DNA from: Chloroflexota bacterium
Lineage (GTDB): Bacteria > Chloroflexota > Dehalococcoidia > DSTF01 > JACRBR01
NCBI GenBank assembly: GCA_025355835.1
Contig: JANXYW010000287.1
Location: 1 to 7,739, forward strand
Length of the DNA: 7,739 bases
Direction of reading: 5' to 3'
Positions 6,983-7,739 of the stretch are shown here, piece by piece; the first letter of the stretch is position 1; every line of letters starts with the position of its first letter. The translations under genes were made by a program, and so were the position numbers. The notes under the pieces were generated by a model. The model was not told where the DNA came from. It did no database searches and saw only the letters and a list, made by a program, of their open reading frames with translations.

Positions 6983-6988
6983 AGGATA
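6983..6988 (-). promoter_or_regulatory. Possible -10 element for a leaderless dapF transcript
   Basis: TATCCT (6988-6983) matches four of six bases of the -10 consensus and ends 8 nt before the dapF ATG, which would put the transcript start at or next to the ATG. No Shine-Dalgarno is visible before this ATG. A convincing -35 is missing: the best match, TTGCCT (7017-7012), is 23 nt away, which is too far. This is a tentative call. Confidence 0.3.
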
Positions 6989-7062
6989 CAGGTTCGAACG
7001 GCGAATCGCGAAGGCAACAGACTGCATCTTCCAGCGGTCGGCGCGCACCCGTTATCCTGAGG

Positions 7063-7089
7063 CGACCCGACTGTCTGAGATTCGGGTCG
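7063..7089 (+). promoter_or_regulatory. Inverted repeat in the leader of the M23 peptidase gene
   Basis: CGACCCGA (7063-7070) and TCGGGTCG (7082-7089) form a perfect 8-bp inverted repeat with an 11-nt spacer. It lies in the divergent region, 16 nt before the proposed TTG start and beside the AAAGG Shine-Dalgarno (7090-7094). It could be an RNA hairpin affecting translation or a binding site for a dimeric regulator; no T-run follows, so it is not a terminator. A TATCCT at 7053-7058 just upstream is a weak -10 candidate. The rest of the divergent region shows nothing I can name. Confidence 0.4.
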
Positions 7090-7105
7090 AAAGGCTGGCC
7101 GTCGC

Positions 7106-7739
7106 TTGCGGCGCATCTCTCCTATCGCTCCGATGTTCCTCGTCTGCGCAGCGCTGCTCGCGGCGGCGTGTGGCGCCGTCTCCGGTTCGAGCAGCACCGC
7201 CACGCCGACGATCGTGCCGCCGACTGCGACGCCGGCAGCGCCCGATCTCACCGTGTTCCGCGGCTTCATCTATCCGATCAAGGGCGGCTGCCTGCCGGAA
7301 GGCGACCAGCTCATGCCGAATGCGCCGCGCGACTATCGCGGCGGCATCCATGAGGGCATCGATTTCTACGACTACGATAACTGCGCGAAGATCGGCAAGG
7401 GTACGGCGATCGTGGCGGCGAAGGACGGCGTCGTGCTGCGGGCGGATCACGACTATCACGCGCTGACGCAGGCCGAACTTCTTGCCGCTGACAAGCGTAT
7501 CTCTGAAGGACACGCGAACGATGCCGACGTGCTTGACCTCTTTCGCGGGCGGCAGGTGTGGATCGATCACGGAAAGGGCATCGTGACGCGTTACGCGCAC
7601 ACATCCGATATCGCTGCGAATATTCATGTGGGCGACACCGTGCGTGCGGGCGACGTCGTCGCGTTCGTCGGCGACTCCGGCACGCCCGAGTCGATCAGCG
7701 ATCCCGGCGCGGAGGAGCACTTGCACTTCGAACTGCGTG
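7106..7739 (+). CDS. M23 family peptidoglycan endopeptidase, probable lipoprotein (3' end cut off)
   Basis: A secreted zinc metallopeptidase of the M23/LytM family, expected to cut peptide cross-links of peptidoglycan; 211 codons are present and the frame is open at the window end. The proposed TTG start gives MRRISPIAPMFLVCAALL, a charged then hydrophobic signal, ending at AAAC with Cys22 as a permissive lipobox. A Ser/Thr/Pro-rich linker (26-46) follows. The M23 domain shows HEGID (His82, Asp86), YAH (His165) and HLHFEL (His205, His207), supplying the zinc ligands and catalytic histidines. Residues ~115-150 form an extra helical stretch between core strands. AAAGG lies 11 nt before TTG. An ATG at 7133 is possible but would remove the arginines of the signal; an in-frame stop at 7076 excludes starts further upstream. 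It is transcribed away from dapF. All visible catalytic residues are intact, so an active enzyme is likely. Confidence 0.88.
   Translation, partial: MRRISPIAPMFLVCAALLAAACGAVSGSSSTATPTIVPPTATPAAPDLTVFRGFIYPIKGGCLPEGDQLMPNAPRDYRGGIHEGIDFYDYDNCAKIGKGTAIVAAKDGVVLRADHDYHALTQAELLAADKRISEGHANDADVLDLFRGRQVWIDHGKGIVTRYAHTSDIAANIHVGDTVRAGDVVAFVGDSGTPESISDPGAEEHLHFELR

Noticed and set aside
7052..7726. Minus-strand open frame (224 codons) opposite the M23 gene
   Set aside because: The plus-strand frame here encodes a signal peptide and complete M23 zinc motifs; the minus frame is a shadow.

Overview
The window is GC-rich bacterial DNA. Gene content (meso-DAP synthesis, lipoprotein secretion, a c-di-AMP riboswitch) and high GC suggest a Gram-positive-like or monoderm lineage. 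My best guess is Chloroflexota, from the general look of the proteins, but no single marker proves it. Almost the whole window is coding. I see no mobile element, CRISPR array, tRNA or rRNA.

Layout: a divergent intergenic region at about 6975-7105 separates two transcription directions. To the right on the + strand starts a secreted M23-type peptidoglycan endopeptidase, cut off by the window end. To the left on the - strand runs a tightly packed cluster: dapF (diaminopimelate epimerase), a two-domain GNAT acetyltransferase, a small DUF421 membrane protein and a GH36 alpha-galactosidase. Junctions are 0, 10 and 0 nt, so this is very probably one operon. After the GH36 stop there is a short gap holding a separate promoter. 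It is followed by a well-conserved ydaO/yuaA-class cyclic-di-AMP riboswitch, and then a membrane-embedded family-2 glycosyltransferase that ends at an intrinsic terminator.

The most interesting part is 2045-2251. A sigma-A-like promoter places the transcript start almost at the first base of the aptamer. The aptamer leads directly into an intrinsic terminator whose hairpin contains the ATG of the glycosyltransferase and whose U-tract is read as its first codons. One c-di-AMP sensor could therefore control both transcription and translation of an envelope glycosyltransferase. A repeated heptamer (GAAGGTC) suggests a simple strand-exchange mechanism for the switch.

A second point is DapF: the first of its two catalytic cysteines appears to be serine (Ser70), while the second (Cys223) is kept. 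Together the genes form a cell-envelope neighbourhood (precursor synthesis, glycan polymerisation or transfer, peptidoglycan cleavage, c-di-AMP control), with a sugar hydrolase and an acetyltransferase whose link to it is unclear.
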